This document shows, one piece after another, positions 1 through 9,421 of a stretch of 64,000 nt of DNA. The stretch covers positions 1-64,000 of the forward strand of contig NZ_JBGJZL010000011.1 in NCBI RefSeq assembly GCF_042610375.1, written 5' to 3'. The notes beneath the pieces were generated by a model. The model did not search any database. It was not told the origin of the DNA and worked only from the letters and a program-made list of their open reading frames with translations. The stretch is from CTSoil-075 sp042610375 (GTDB taxonomy: Bacteria > Bacillota > Negativicutes > DSM-13327). A program made the position numbers and the translations under genes. Each line of letters starts with the position of its first letter. Positions within the stretch are counted from its first letter, which is position 1.

Positions 1-602
1 CGATCATCCACTTTTACAATAGGAATTGGAAGACGGTGTGGAGGATCCATTGGAATATATATATCATGCATACCTTCAAGAGCAAGAGGCTGGCTTGTAT
101 TGACTTCTACAATAACAATATCAGCGCTTTGTACGAAGGATGCTGAATTACCCATTGAAGTGGTTGGAATAATATGTCCTTCTTCTGTAATAGCGCAAGC
201 TTCAATGATCGCTACATCTACTTTTCCACCCAAAAATCCATATCTAGACATTTGCGCAGTATGACTTAGATGCAAGTCACAATACTTAACGCCACCAGAA
301 TTAAGAGATTTACGGATTTCATTGTTAGTCTGATACGGTAAACGTCTATTTATACCATTAACCGCGGCCAAAGCTCCATCGAGTTCCTTCCCAACGGACG
401 CACCAGTCCAAAGGTTAATTTGGAAATGTTCTTTTTTGATTCTTTCAGCTAAGGCCAAGGGTACTGCTTTCGGATAACCAGATGGGGTGAACCCACTTGT
501 TCCAACATTCATTCCTGGTTGAATAACTGCCGCGGCTTCATCAGCACTCACGATTTTCGCATGTAACGCAGAATTACGCACGCGATCTTTGATATCAATC
601 AT
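1..602 (-). CDS. Acetyl-CoA hydrolase/transferase family protein (succinate/acetate CoA-transferase type), C-terminus beyond window
   Basis: The reading frame opens with ATG at 602 (MIDIKDRVRNSALHAKIVSA) behind a good GGAGG site at 613-617 and stays open for 200 codons to the window edge, so only the N-terminal portion is present. The visible part, with TSGFTPSGYPKAVPLALAE, a WTGASVGKELDGAL stretch and the later VDVAIIEACAITEEGHIIPT segment, matches the N-terminal domain of the Cat1/Ach1 family. These enzymes move CoA between succinate, acetate, propionate or butyrate in fermentation. The catalytic glutamate of the family lies further on and is not visible. It starts 30 bp downstream of rex on the same strand, so it may be co-transcribed with that redox regulator. 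The exact acyl substrate cannot be told from sequence. Confidence 0.85.
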   Translation of the reverse strand, partial: MIDIKDRVRNSALHAKIVSADEAAAVIQPGMNVGTSGFTPSGYPKAVPLALAERIKKEHFQINLWTGASVGKELDGALAAVNGINRRLPYQTNNEIRKSLNSGGVKYCDLHLSHTAQMSRYGFLGGKVDVAIIEACAITEEGHIIPTTSMGNSASFVQSADIVIVEVNTSQPLALEGMHDIYIPMDPPHRLPIPIVKVDD

Positions 603-632
603 TTTAACACTTTCCTCCAAACATTTGAGTTA

Positions 633-1283
633 TTATTCTACCTGCGTCTGTCTCGCCAAATAGAAAGACAAACTACTGAGTCCTACTGACAAGTCTTCAT
701 TTATGACTCGTACAGTATCAGGCACCTGAATTTTCATTGGGGCAAAGTTCCATATTCCACGCACACCAGCTGCAACTAATTTATCAGCAACTTCTTGTGC
801 ATAAATTTCTGGAACAGCAATAATTCCGATATGGATAGTTTGCTCCGTCATCACCTCTTCTAAACAATCTAGACTTGAAACTTGCACACCTTTTATACAT
901 TGCCCAATTTTATTAGGGTCAACATCAAATAAAGCTGTCAATTTGAACCCAAGAGAATCAAAGTTACGATAGTGAGCTAAGGCCCAACCTAAATGCCCTA
1001 CACCAACTACAGCTATATGCCAATTATTATCCAATCCTAAGATTTTCCCCACATTGACAATGAGCTCTCGTATATAGTAACCAACACCCTTTTTACCAAA
1101 CTGACCAAAAGATGCCAAGTCTTTACGAATTTGTTCAGGAGTAATTCCTAAACGGTGCCCGAGTTCTTCAGAAGAAATGATTTCCATACCTTCTTCTTGA
1201 CTCAGCCTAAGAGTTCTAAAATATAAGGGCAGACGATCTATGGTCGCCTTCGAAATTACATTTTTATCATTATTATCTTTCAA
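633..1283 (-). CDS. rex: Redox-sensing transcriptional repressor Rex
   Basis: Rex senses the NADH/NAD+ ratio and represses fermentation and respiration genes when NADH is low. Residues 1-85 form the winged helix (ATIDRLPLYFRTLRLS, then ELGHRLGITPEQIRKDLASFG). Residues about 85-210 are the Rossmann domain with the GVGHLG dinucleotide-binding loop and FDVDPNKIG. The length (about 216 aa) is normal. There is no ATG near the start: tandem TTG codons follow a GAGGAGGG site, and the second (1283) has the better spacing of about 8 nt, while the first would begin at 1286. The CoA-transferase gene follows within 30 bp. No clear copy of the canonical Rex operator (TTGTGAA-N4-TTCACAA type) was found upstream. 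Confidence 0.93.
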   Translation of the reverse strand: MKDNNDKNVISKATIDRLPLYFRTLRLSQEEGMEIISSEELGHRLGITPEQIRKDLASFGQFGKKGVGYYIRELIVNVGKILGLDNNWHIAVVGVGHLGWALAHYRNFDSLGFKLTALFDVDPNKIGQCIKGVQVSSLDCLEEVMTEQTIHIGIIAVPEIYAQEVADKLVAAGVRGIWNFAPMKIQVPDTVRVINEDLSVGLSSLSFYLARQTQVE

Positions 1284-1433
1284 CAAAAAACCCTCCTCTG
1301 ATTTTCAGGAGTCATCGGCCTGTATCAAAGTTTTGTAACTTCTATGCTTCCATAGTATGTACAATTTGTCACATAACCCAAAAACTCCTGCATAAAAACT
1401 ATATATATTTTTTTTTTTTGTATTTTTAGCTAT

Positions 1434-1466
1434 GTATACACGTATACTTACAGTTTTTGTATATAC
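1434..1466. promoter_or_regulatory. GTATAC-rich palindromic motif upstream of rex
   Basis: Two GTATAC hexamers separated by 2 bp (1434-1447) are followed 11 bp later by GTATATAC (1459-1466). They sit about 150-180 bp upstream of rex in an otherwise AT-rich spacer. The arrangement looks like an operator, but no regulator can be assigned. Confidence 0.25.
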
Positions 1467-1560
1467 AGAAAGCATTTTTTGTGTTTTATTTGTTTATTCT
1501 AAATATTATATTAATTATTTTTTTACATTTAATGAAATAATTGTTTTTATTTGAAAATTT

Positions 1561-2826
1561 TTACATTACATTTTTTAGTAAAATATCTTGTTTTTGCCTT
1601 TGATGACTTTGCTGCCATACAACAACAATGAGTCCATTTAATAGCCAATATAGCATTGATAATTGGATATTAAACAGGACATAATCTGTAAGACCATTAA
1701 TAATAATACCGCCAATCGCCGCAATAATTCCTAACATCAACCCTGATAACCAACATTCAAATGAACCTTGAAGCATCGATAAGGCCAAACGTACATGACC
1801 ATACATGATCGTCAAAAAAGCGAGTAAGCCTGGAATACCGATTTCAGCCGCAATATTTAAATACATATTATGTGCATGAAATATTTTGATATTAGGATTA
1901 TTTAAGAAAAAATCATATTCAGGATATACGAGCCAATAGGAGCCCCAACCAATGCCAAGGAGAGGCTTATCTACAATCATAGCAATTGTACTCTCCCATA
2001 ATGCTAACCTCAAAGTCGACGAAGTATCAGTGGGATTCATAATAGACATAATTCTTTCTAACACTGCATCATGACAAAAAAGCATCACAATAGGCAGAAG
2101 AATGAGCAACCAGAAAATTTTCCGATTACATAATAAACCATACACACCAATGACAGCTAATAAACTCAGCCATGCTCCTCGTGAATAGGTCAAAACCAGG
2201 CAAGTTCCAAACATTGCCACTAAAGAAAATAATAAAATTTTTCCGCCTACGCTCGGAGTTTTATAGCCCATACTCGCACCGATCGCCATCATCGTCACTA
2301 GAAAGCCAGCCAATAAATTAGGATTTTCTAATGTTGAAAAAACCCTCATTTTAAGATCTGGAAATTGTTCTCCATCAACCCACTCATTGGCTGAAATATT
2401 AATGCCAAATAAATATTGATAGAATCCATAGAGTGTGACCATCAAAGCTGATGTTAGCATAACCCAAATAATACGTTTTATTTGAGCTGCAGAGCTAATA
2501 TTATTCACTACTAAATAGTAAATAAGAACATAACGTCCCATTAAATTATAATAGTTATAAAAACTAAATCCACGATCTGGCGATGCATATATGGAAAATG
2601 CCGCTAGAACAACCAGTAAACCAATGACTACATCAAATGGCGTACGTTTAAAATCCATTTTTCTCTTCACTATCATTTTACTAAGCCAAAGTACTGCACC
2701 AAAGCCTAAAAAACCACTACTGATGGGGAGGGAGAGTGGCAAAAAAAAGGTCACCGCCAAAATGCAGTGCTCAATTAAATAATCCAAATAATATTGAGTT
2801 TGAGCAGTTTTATATGTCATATTCAC
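1561..2826 (-). CDS. O-antigen ligase/polymerase (Wzy/WaaL) family membrane protein
   Basis: A polytopic membrane protein of about 420 aa with some ten hydrophobic segments. Its signature is the Wzy_C/O-antigen ligase region: TYSRGAWLSLLAVIGVYGL about mid-protein, then PLLGIGWGSYW and HAHNMYLNIAAEIGIPGLLAF around the large periplasmic loop. Family members join or polymerise lipid-linked glycans at the outer face of the inner membrane, which is one reason to infer a diderm host. The start is GTG at 2826 (AGGTGA five bases upstream), with ATG at 2820 as the alternative. The upstream neighbour folC is unrelated in function. No other glycan genes are nearby, so the glycan acted on is unknown. Confidence 0.8.
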   Translation of the reverse strand: MNMTYKTAQTQYYLDYLIEHCILAVTFFLPLSLPISSGFLGFGAVLWLSKMIVKRKMDFKRTPFDVVIGLLVVLAAFSIYASPDRGFSFYNYYNLMGRYVLIYYLVVNNISSAAQIKRIIWVMLTSALMVTLYGFYQYLFGINISANEWVDGEQFPDLKMRVFSTLENPNLLAGFLVTMMAIGASMGYKTPSVGGKILLFSLVAMFGTCLVLTYSRGAWLSLLAVIGVYGLLCNRKIFWLLILLPIVMLFCHDAVLERIMSIMNPTDTSSTLRLALWESTIAMIVDKPLLGIGWGSYWLVYPEYDFFLNNPNIKIFHAHNMYLNIAAEIGIPGLLAFLTIMYGHVRLALSMLQGSFECWLSGLMLGIIAAIGGIIINGLTDYVLFNIQLSMLYWLLNGLIVVVWQQSHQRQKQDILLKNVM

Positions 2827-2915
2827 AATTTCACCTGTCTAATAGTAATTATAATCACAAAATTACAACTACTAGATTATATATTGCTTATTATATCGGA
2901 CAATAAATCTTTTGT

Positions 2916-4202
2916 CTACGTACATATTATCTGCCTTGCTGCTCCAACTAAATATAAGGAACCTGCAACACAAATCACACCATTTTCTCCTGCGAGAAGG
3001 CGCGTCTGTTCTAAGCCTGCTGAAATCGAATTAGCTGTCTCTACATGAACTGCCTGTATTTGCTTGGCAATCTCTTGGGGTTCTCCAGCTCGTTCGGATA
3101 AAGGTGCAACCACCACAACTTTATCAACAGGGTAAATTAGTTCTCTAAGAATGGCTGCCACATCTTTATCTTGCAAAATCCCCAGTAAAAAAACAATTTC
3201 TTTTTGTCCATAGAATTCATTCAAATTTTTACGTAGCCCTCTTGCGCCATCCTGATTGTGAGCTCCATCAATAATAATCGTTGGTTGTCCTGGAATGACC
3301 TCAAACCGTCCAGGCCAACATACTTCTAAGAGTCCTTTTTTCAGAGCAGACAAGGTAATACGCTCTTCTTCTTTGGCTAAGACAAATGCGGTCTTCACAG
3401 CAATTGCACAATTATCCACTTGGTGATGACCTAATAAACTAACTGTAAAGGTCCCTATATTTCCTTGTTCCTCATCTTCGATTACAACATTTTGACGATG
3501 TTCGATCAAACCAGCAAAAGTTGCAGAGAAATCATGGCCATAGCGATACAGCTTGGCTGATTTTTCTTGTGAAAATTCTTTAATAATATCGAAAGCTTCC
3601 CCTTGCGCTCCTGTAACAATCGGCACCCCTTGTTTAATAATTCCAGCCTTATGAGTTGCGATCTGAGAAATTGTATGACCACATTTATCAATATGATCTA
3701 GGGTAACATTCGTAATTACAGACACTTCTGGCACAATGACATTGGTCGAATCTAACAATCCGCCTAACCCGACTTCAATTACAGCATATTCCACTCCACA
3801 TGTTGCAAAATAGTGAAAAGCTGCTGCTGTTAATACTTCAAATTCTGTTGGATGTCCAAACCCATCTTCGGCTATCTTTTCCACAAATTGACTTGTATAC
3901 TTAATGGTTTTTGCAAACTGCTCAGGAGTTATTTGTTGTCCATTGACCATCATACGCTCTGTATAGTGAGCAAGGTGGGGAGACGTATACATCCCTGTTT
4001 TTATGTTGGCAGACCTTAATATAGATGCCAACATCGCTGTTGTTGACCCCTTCCCATTGGTTCCCGTAATATGAATTGTTTTAAATTTTTTCTCTGGATG
4101 ATCCATCATCTCAAGAAGTTTTTCAATCCTAACCAAGCCTAAATTAATACCAAATTTACATAAATTAGCCAAATAATGCAAAGATTCCTCATAGGTCATC
4201 AT
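2916..4202 (-). CDS. folC: Folylpolyglutamate synthase / dihydrofolate synthase
   Basis: FolC adds glutamate to dihydropteroate and to reduced folates using ATP. It is recognised by the Mur-ligase ATP loop ITGTNGKGSTTAMLA near residue 50, the TSPHL motif, the GLGGLLDSTN segment, and the IIDGAHNQDGARGL motif in the C-terminal domain. The length (428 aa) is typical. GTG followed by three ATG codons lie in a row; the one at 4202 has the best spacing from AAAGGA. It lies 49 bp downstream of valS, an arrangement common in Firmicutes, so the T-box may also drive it. Folate cofactors connect it to fhs, folD and purH/N in this window. Confidence 0.95.
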   Translation of the reverse strand: MMTYEESLHYLANLCKFGINLGLVRIEKLLEMMDHPEKKFKTIHITGTNGKGSTTAMLASILRSANIKTGMYTSPHLAHYTERMMVNGQQITPEQFAKTIKYTSQFVEKIAEDGFGHPTEFEVLTAAAFHYFATCGVEYAVIEVGLGGLLDSTNVIVPEVSVITNVTLDHIDKCGHTISQIATHKAGIIKQGVPIVTGAQGEAFDIIKEFSQEKSAKLYRYGHDFSATFAGLIEHRQNVVIEDEEQGNIGTFTVSLLGHHQVDNCAIAVKTAFVLAKEEERITLSALKKGLLEVCWPGRFEVIPGQPTIIIDGAHNQDGARGLRKNLNEFYGQKEIVFLLGILQDKDVAAILRELIYPVDKVVVVAPLSERAGEPQEIAKQIQAVHVETANSISAGLEQTRLLAGENGVICVAGSLYLVGAARQIICT

Positions 4203-4251
4203 CATCACATCCTTTGTGTAAAATAGGCGGGTGTAACACCCGCCCTTATCA

Positions 4252-6930
4252 TTATATACTAGCTAAATAGACCAATCGTTCTTGAATCGCTTGTTGTTTC
4301 TCTTGGTATTCTCCAGCTTTGGCTTTTTCTTTTGCAATGACTTCAGGTGGAGCTTTTGCAACAAAAGCTTCGTTGGAAAGTTTGCCCGCAATGCGCGCCA
4401 ATTCTTTATCAAGACCTGCCAATTCTTTATTAAGACGTAATGTTTCTTTTTCCACATCAATCATCCCTTTAAGAGGCATATAGATCTCTACACCATTGAC
4501 AACAGCTGTCATGGCATTTTCAGGTTTCCCCGCCTCAGGGCTAAGCATTGTAATCGGATCAGCGGCTGCCATTGTTTTTACATACTGTAAATTGCTAGCA
4601 AAGACAGTTTGCAATTCAGCAGTAACAACTTGCAAAATAACTTCGCTTTTTTTGCCTGGCGGTACATTGACTTCAGCCCGCATATTACGAATGGCTTTAA
4701 TGGCATCCATGATGGTATTCATCTGTTGTTCTGCTTGCTCATCAAGTAAACTTGATTCCTCAGCGGGCCACTCAGCTACCATAATACTATGACCTTCATG
4801 AGGTAAGTGTTGCCAAATTGTTTCAGTGATAAAAGGCATAAATGGATGTAACAGTTTTAATGTTTTCTCCAGGACATACCATAATACATACTGGGCTGTT
4901 GTTCTAGCCGAAACATCTTCTTTGTTATAGAGTCGCGCCTTAGCCATTTCGATATACCAATCGCAATACTCATTCCAAATAAATTCGTACAAGAGACGCG
5001 CTGCTTCACCGAGTTCAAAACGTTCCAAATTCCGTGTAACTTCAGTCACAGTTTTGCCAAAACGACTTAAAATCCATCGATCAGCTAAAGTAAAACTATT
5101 ATTTTCTCGCGCAGTCACTCCATAACTTTCTAACTTAGAAACCTGGTCCACATCTTCTAGATTCATTAGTACAAAGCGAGAAGCATTCCAGAGTTTATTT
5201 GCAAAATTGCGGCTTGACTCTACTCGTTCCCAATAAAAACGCATATCATTGCCCGGAGTATTTCCTGTTACTAAAGTGAAGCGCAGAGTATCAGCACCAT
5301 TTTTTTCAATGACTTCTAATGGATCAATACCATTGCCCAAAGACTTACTCATTTTGCGCCCCTGAGAATCTCGAACTAATCCATGAATAAATACATGTTT
5401 AAACGGAATTTCTTTTTTGAATTCTAGCCCCATCATAATCATTCGAGCTACCCAAAAGAAAATTATATCATAACCAGTCACAAGTACACTGGTTGGATAA
5501 AACTGCTGCAATTCATCTGTGTCCTCAGGCCACCCCATGGTAGAGAAAGGCCATAATCCCGAACTAAACCAAGTGTCTAATACATCAGAATCTTGCTGAA
5601 TACTATGGCTACCACATGTAGGACAAACTGTAATATCTTCTCGTGCTACAATGGTTGCACCACATTCACAATACCAAGCAGGAATGCGATGTCCCCACCA
5701 AATTTGTCGTGAGATGCACCAATCACGAATATTATCCATCCAGTTAATATAAGTTTTGGTAAAACGTTCAGGCACAAATTGAATTTTACCTGAATTTACA
5801 GCTTCAATCGCAGGATCAGCTAAAGACTGCATATTAACAAACCATTGTTTCGAAACCAGTGGTTCTACAACTGTGGTACAACGTTGACAATGACCGACTG
5901 CGTGTTGATGATCATCAATTTTGACCAAATAACCTTCTTCTTTTAGATCGTTTACTAATGCCTTACGACACTCGTAACGATCCATTCCCGCATATTTGCC
6001 AGTCTCTGCTGCCATAGTTCCGTCATTGGTAATGACAACGATTTGCGGCAGCTTATGACGAAGTCCCATTTCAAAGTCATTCGGATCATGAGCTGGAGTA
6101 ATTTTTACAGCTCCTGTACCAAAAGCCTGATCTACATATTCATCAGCAATCACTGGAATAGAACGTCCTACTAAAGGTAAAATTAAGTTCTTACCAATTA
6201 AATGGCTATATCGTATATCCTCTGGATTGACAGCAACAGCCGTATCACCCAAAATCGTTTCTGGACGAGTCGTCGCCACACTCAAAAATTCTCCTGAACA
6301 CCCTTCCACAGGATAACGAACATGATATAGATGACCTGGTTTGTCTTCATGCTCAACTTCAATATCACTTAAGGCCGTATTGCAGCGTGGACACCAATTG
6401 GTGATACGATTTCCTTGATAAATAAGACCTTTCTCATAGAGGGACACAAACACTTCCCGCACGGCCTTAGAGCAGCCCTCATCCATCGTAAACCGTTCTC
6501 GCTGCCAATCACAAGAAGCCCCTAAACTTTTTAATTGTTTAATAATCCGATCCCCATATTGTTCTTTCCATTCCCATACTTTTTCGATAAATTTTTCTCT
6601 GCCTAAATCATGGCGGGTAATACCATCTTGCGCCAGCATTTCTTCAACCTTAATTTGCGTAGCAATGCCAGCATGATCTGTACCTGGCATCCATAAGGTA
6701 TTATAACCTTGCATTCGGCGAAAACGAATCAGAATATCTTGCAGAGCATTATCTAGGGCATGTCCCATATGAAGTTGTCCTGTTACATTTGGTGGCGGAA
6801 TCACAATACTAAAAGGCTTTTTCCCTTTATCCACTTCATCATGAAATAAACCATGATCTTCCCAATATTTATACCATTTTTCTTCTACTGCCTGGGGATC
6901 GTATACTGTTGGAATATTCTTTTCTGTCAA
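4252..6930 (-). CDS. valS: Valine--tRNA ligase
   Basis: Class I aminoacyl-tRNA synthetase charging tRNA-Val. The HIGH-type motif PPPNVTGQLHMGHALDN is near residue 45 and the KMSKS-type motif GRKMSKSLGN near residue 525. The CP1 editing domain (about 190-390) carries TTRPETILGDTAV. A zinc-like CECG...CPTC set is around 425-445, and a C-terminal coiled-coil arm begins near 810 (LNKELAGLDKELARIAGKL). The ATG at 6957 has no ribosome binding site. TTG at 6930 (MTEKNIPTVYDP) follows GAGGAGG by 8 nt and gives an 892-aa protein, so it is chosen. Expression is controlled by the T-box leader directly upstream. Confidence 0.97.
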   Translation of the reverse strand: MTEKNIPTVYDPQAVEEKWYKYWEDHGLFHDEVDKGKKPFSIVIPPPNVTGQLHMGHALDNALQDILIRFRRMQGYNTLWMPGTDHAGIATQIKVEEMLAQDGITRHDLGREKFIEKVWEWKEQYGDRIIKQLKSLGASCDWQRERFTMDEGCSKAVREVFVSLYEKGLIYQGNRITNWCPRCNTALSDIEVEHEDKPGHLYHVRYPVEGCSGEFLSVATTRPETILGDTAVAVNPEDIRYSHLIGKNLILPLVGRSIPVIADEYVDQAFGTGAVKITPAHDPNDFEMGLRHKLPQIVVITNDGTMAAETGKYAGMDRYECRKALVNDLKEEGYLVKIDDHQHAVGHCQRCTTVVEPLVSKQWFVNMQSLADPAIEAVNSGKIQFVPERFTKTYINWMDNIRDWCISRQIWWGHRIPAWYCECGATIVAREDITVCPTCGSHSIQQDSDVLDTWFSSGLWPFSTMGWPEDTDELQQFYPTSVLVTGYDIIFFWVARMIMMGLEFKKEIPFKHVFIHGLVRDSQGRKMSKSLGNGIDPLEVIEKNGADTLRFTLVTGNTPGNDMRFYWERVESSRNFANKLWNASRFVLMNLEDVDQVSKLESYGVTARENNSFTLADRWILSRFGKTVTEVTRNLERFELGEAARLLYEFIWNEYCDWYIEMAKARLYNKEDVSARTTAQYVLWYVLEKTLKLLHPFMPFITETIWQHLPHEGHSIMVAEWPAEESSLLDEQAEQQMNTIMDAIKAIRNMRAEVNVPPGKKSEVILQVVTAELQTVFASNLQYVKTMAAADPITMLSPEAGKPENAMTAVVNGVEIYMPLKGMIDVEKETLRLNKELAGLDKELARIAGKLSNEAFVAKAPPEVIAKEKAKAGEYQEKQQAIQERLVYLASI

Positions 6931-6954
6931 AATTAGCGCCTCCTCGTTATTATA

Positions 6955-7222
6955 CAAAAATAAAAAGCCCTCTCATCCTAAAAGGACGAAAGAGCATACT
7001 CTCGTGGTACCACCTTGTTTTACCGCCAATAGCCATAGAAAATGCCTACGCGGACTCTACTGCCATAACGGGGCATACCGGCAACACTTACTATCAGTTC
7101 AGCGCTGCAGCTCAAGGACTACCTTCCCCTATTCCACTCCGAGAGATCTTTCAGCCACGGATCTCTTCTCTGAACGGCGGTCACAGGGTACTCCTCCCTA
7201 TCATAGCTTATCGAAATATATC
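6955..7222 (-). ncRNA. T-box leader of valS
   Basis: The conserved T-box sequence AAGGTGGTACCACG lies at about 7003-7016 on the minus strand. It is followed by a terminator stem (6967-6995, GCTCTTTCGTCC pairing with GGATGAGAGGGC through some G-U pairs) and a U-rich run at 6955-6966. Upstream, about 7080-7210, is a long Stem I region with the AGTA motif. A GUA/GUC valine codon occurs on its 3' side (GGAAGGTAGTCC), but I did not fold it to prove which is the specifier. Uncharged tRNA-Val should stabilise the antiterminator and allow valS transcription. Confidence 0.93.
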
Positions 7223-7228
7223 ACCTAT

Positions 7229-7258
7229 AATATACTCATAAGACATAGTATTTGTCAA
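7229..7258 (-). promoter_or_regulatory. Promoter of the valS T-box transcript
   Basis: On the minus strand TTGACA (7253-7258) is followed after 18 bp by TATATT (7229-7234), close to the vegetative consensus, just ahead of the T-box leader. Confidence 0.7.
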
Positions 7259-7270
7259 GTTTATGCTACT

Positions 7271-7825
7271 TTATGCAAAATCTTTGACGGGTAGCTTTAA
7301 TATATGCATTAACTGTAAAAAGTTATTAATTCTTAATTCTCGCCCAGCCAAAATGGCAATTTTTGCACATGTGCGGGCATCGTGAAGAGCATTATGGTGT
7401 TCAAAATCAATATTGAATCTTTGGGCTAGTGTATTGAGCTTATAATTATCTTCACCGGGCCATGTTTTTTTTGCAATTTGTACCGTACAAGCATATTTCA
7501 TAGTAGGCACTGGTAAGGAATACGTTTGCAAAATACTGCGCAATACACTGATATCAAAAGCAGCATTATGGGCCAGAACAATTTTATTTTCAATATGAGG
7601 ACAAATACGCTCCCATAATTGATCAAACGTTGGTTTATGCATCACATCTTCGGGCTGAATACCATGTACTTCGATATTACGATAATCAAATTTCATTACA
7701 GGAGGACGGATTAACGAATAAGCTGAACGGACAATCTGTCCATTTTCTACAGTAACAGCTGCCAAACTACATACACTTGAACGGCTGGCGTTGGCAGTTT
7801 CAAAATCAATTGCAACAAAATTCAT
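7271..7825 (-). CDS. DnaQ-like 3'-5' exonuclease (DEDDh)
   Basis: A 184-aa single-domain exonuclease of the DNA polymerase III epsilon superfamily. The four acidic residues and the histidine are present: Asp7 and Glu9 in AIDFETAN, the Asp of AHNAAFDISVLRS about residue 90, and the H/D pair of HHNALHDARTCAKIA near 145. It removes 3' nucleotides using two metal ions; stand-alone versions act in repair or RNA turnover. It lies 12 bp downstream of pabC and probably shares its transcript. The ribosome binding site is weak. No helicase or polymerase domain is attached. Confidence 0.85.
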   Translation of the reverse strand: MNFVAIDFETANASRSSVCSLAAVTVENGQIVRSAYSLIRPPVMKFDYRNIEVHGIQPEDVMHKPTFDQLWERICPHIENKIVLAHNAAFDISVLRSILQTYSLPVPTMKYACTVQIAKKTWPGEDNYKLNTLAQRFNIDFEHHNALHDARTCAKIAILAGRELRINNFLQLMHILKLPVKDFA

Positions 7826-7837
7826 TCTTAATTGGCG

Positions 7838-8710
7838 CTAGGTTGCGCTCTGACTCCTCTCAGTCTTAATTTTATATTCTTTTTGTAATAATTTCGTTAT
7901 CTTACCGGGGCGACCATCTTTGACGATACGTTGGTCTAATATGGTCACAGCCATAATTTCAAGCAATGAACTGGTAATAAACATTTCGGATATTCCTAAT
8001 AGTTCATCAGGATCAACTTGTCGTTCTTCTACCCTAAGACCTGCCTGATAGGCAATTTTTAGCACAAGGGCACGAGTAATACCTGGCAGCAGCCCACTCT
8101 TTTCATCAGGAGTAATCAAGCGATCATCAATTACAAAAAAAACATTGCACATTGTACCTTCGGCAACATTCCCCTTTGTATTAAGTAATAAGGCTTCGTT
8201 TGCTCCTTTATGCCGCGCTTCGGATTTCGCCAAGATATGATCAAGATAATTGGCAACTTTAAGGCCACATAAGGGTGAAGTGAGGTTGCGCCTTATGCTC
8301 GCTGTAACCATACTCCACCCTTGCTCGTACACGTCAGCACCAAGAAGCTGAATGGGATAAGCAAAGACAGCAACCGTTACTTGCCCACAGGTTGATGGAT
8401 CGGGACGACTCGCACCAATCCCCCGGGTTACAGTAAGACGAAGGGAAGCCTCTTGCAGTTTATTTTTTTCTAACGTCTGATAAATGGCAGAAGATAATAC
8501 TTCAGCATCAAACCATTCAGGCCATCCTAATACAAGACTACTAGCATGGAGACGTTTCAAATGTTCCTCTAAACAAAAAACGTTACCTTGATAAACGCGC
8601 ATGGTTTCAAATAAACCATGACCGTATAAAAAGCCATGATCGAAGGGCGAAATGCTAGCCTCACTTTCCAGAACCATTTTATCATTTAGATAGATCCAAT
8701 TATCCTGCAT
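7838..8710 (-). CDS. pabC: Aminodeoxychorismate lyase (class IV PLP aminotransferase fold)
   Basis: A class IV fold protein of normal length (290 aa): ISPFDHGFLYGHGLFETMRV at the N-terminus, the PLP lysine in GLKVANYLDHILAKSEARHKGANEALLLN, then VAEGTMCNVFFV and PGITRALVL. PabC releases pyruvate from aminodeoxychorismate to give p-aminobenzoate for folate. D-amino-acid and branched-chain aminotransferases look similar; the pab neighbours decide the call. AAGGAG precedes the ATG at 8710. The gene is intact although its partners pabA and pabB just upstream are broken. Confidence 0.85.
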   Translation of the reverse strand: MQDNWIYLNDKMVLESEASISPFDHGFLYGHGLFETMRVYQGNVFCLEEHLKRLHASSLVLGWPEWFDAEVLSSAIYQTLEKNKLQEASLRLTVTRGIGASRPDPSTCGQVTVAVFAYPIQLLGADVYEQGWSMVTASIRRNLTSPLCGLKVANYLDHILAKSEARHKGANEALLLNTKGNVAEGTMCNVFFVIDDRLITPDEKSGLLPGITRALVLKIAYQAGLRVEERQVDPDELLGISEMFITSSLLEIMAVTILDQRIVKDGRPGKITKLLQKEYKIKTERSQSAT

Positions 8711-8720
8711 TATACTCTCC

Positions 8721-9392
8721 TTACACCTTGTAGCCTAAAGCACCCATTAATGCCCGTCCTTTATCCAAGGTTTCCTGATATTCTAATTCAGGTACAGAAT
8801 CAGCAACAATTCTGCCACCAACGTAAAAATTAGCTTGTCCATCTTTTATAATCAATGTACGAATGACAATATTCAAATCTGCATCACCATTAAAGTCAAT
8901 ATAACCAATAGAACCTGTATAAATTCCCCGTTGTATAGACTCTTGTTCTGCAATAATTTCCATAGCCCGTACTTTTGGTGCCCCCGTGATCGACCCTCCA
9001 AGAAAAGAAGCCATGATCACATCGATAATATCCTTATTTTTAGAAAGCCGACCTATCACTGTCGATACCAAATGAAAAACCGTAGCGTACTCCTCTAAGC
9101 GAATGAGATCTGGCACGCAGACACTGCCATATTCACATACCCGCCCTAAATCATTACGTTCTAGGTCAATAATCATAATCAGTTCTGCTTGATCTTTCTC
9201 GCTGCTTAAAAGTTCTTGCCGTAAGTGTTGATCAGACTGTTCGTCAATACCACGAGGTCTTGTACCTTTTATAGGCCTAGCTTCAACCATTCTATCTTGC
9301 AAAAGCAAATATCGCTCAGGGGATGCACTCGCTACCACCACTTCAGGAAAATGTAAATAAGCAGCAAAAGGAGCAGGATTACTATAGCGCAA
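8721..9392 (-). pseudogene. pabB: pabB remnant: C-terminal chorismate-binding part only
   Basis: The C-terminal half of aminodeoxychorismate synthase component I. It keeps the chorismate-enzyme signatures EARPIKGTRPRG, DLERNDLGRVCEYG, GSITGAPKVRAMEI and GIYTGSIGYI, but the protein would be about 223 aa against about 450-480 in the family. The only start is an internal TTG (9392) inside the conserved LYRYLRYSNPAPFAAYL stretch. The PabB frame can be read back to about 9433 (FSAPLTVPSFDLYRYL), where it runs into pabA sequence and a TGA. The whole N-terminal domain is gone. Coding signal is otherwise undamaged, so the loss is recent or an assembly error. Confidence 0.85.
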
Positions 9393-9421
9393 ATAACGAT
9401 ATAAGTCAAAAGAAGGGACTG

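Noticed and set aside
1284..1430. Rex operator upstream of rex
   Set aside because: Only half-site-like TTGTCACA/TGTGACAA sequences were found; no TTGTGAA-N4-TTCACAA palindrome.
2794..3048. Small plus-strand frame near the 3' end of folC
   Set aside because: Overlaps folC antisense, no ribosome site, low-complexity translation.
6909..7294. Plus-strand frames over the T-box region
   Set aside because: They overlap a structured leader RNA, lack ribosome sites and show no protein similarity.
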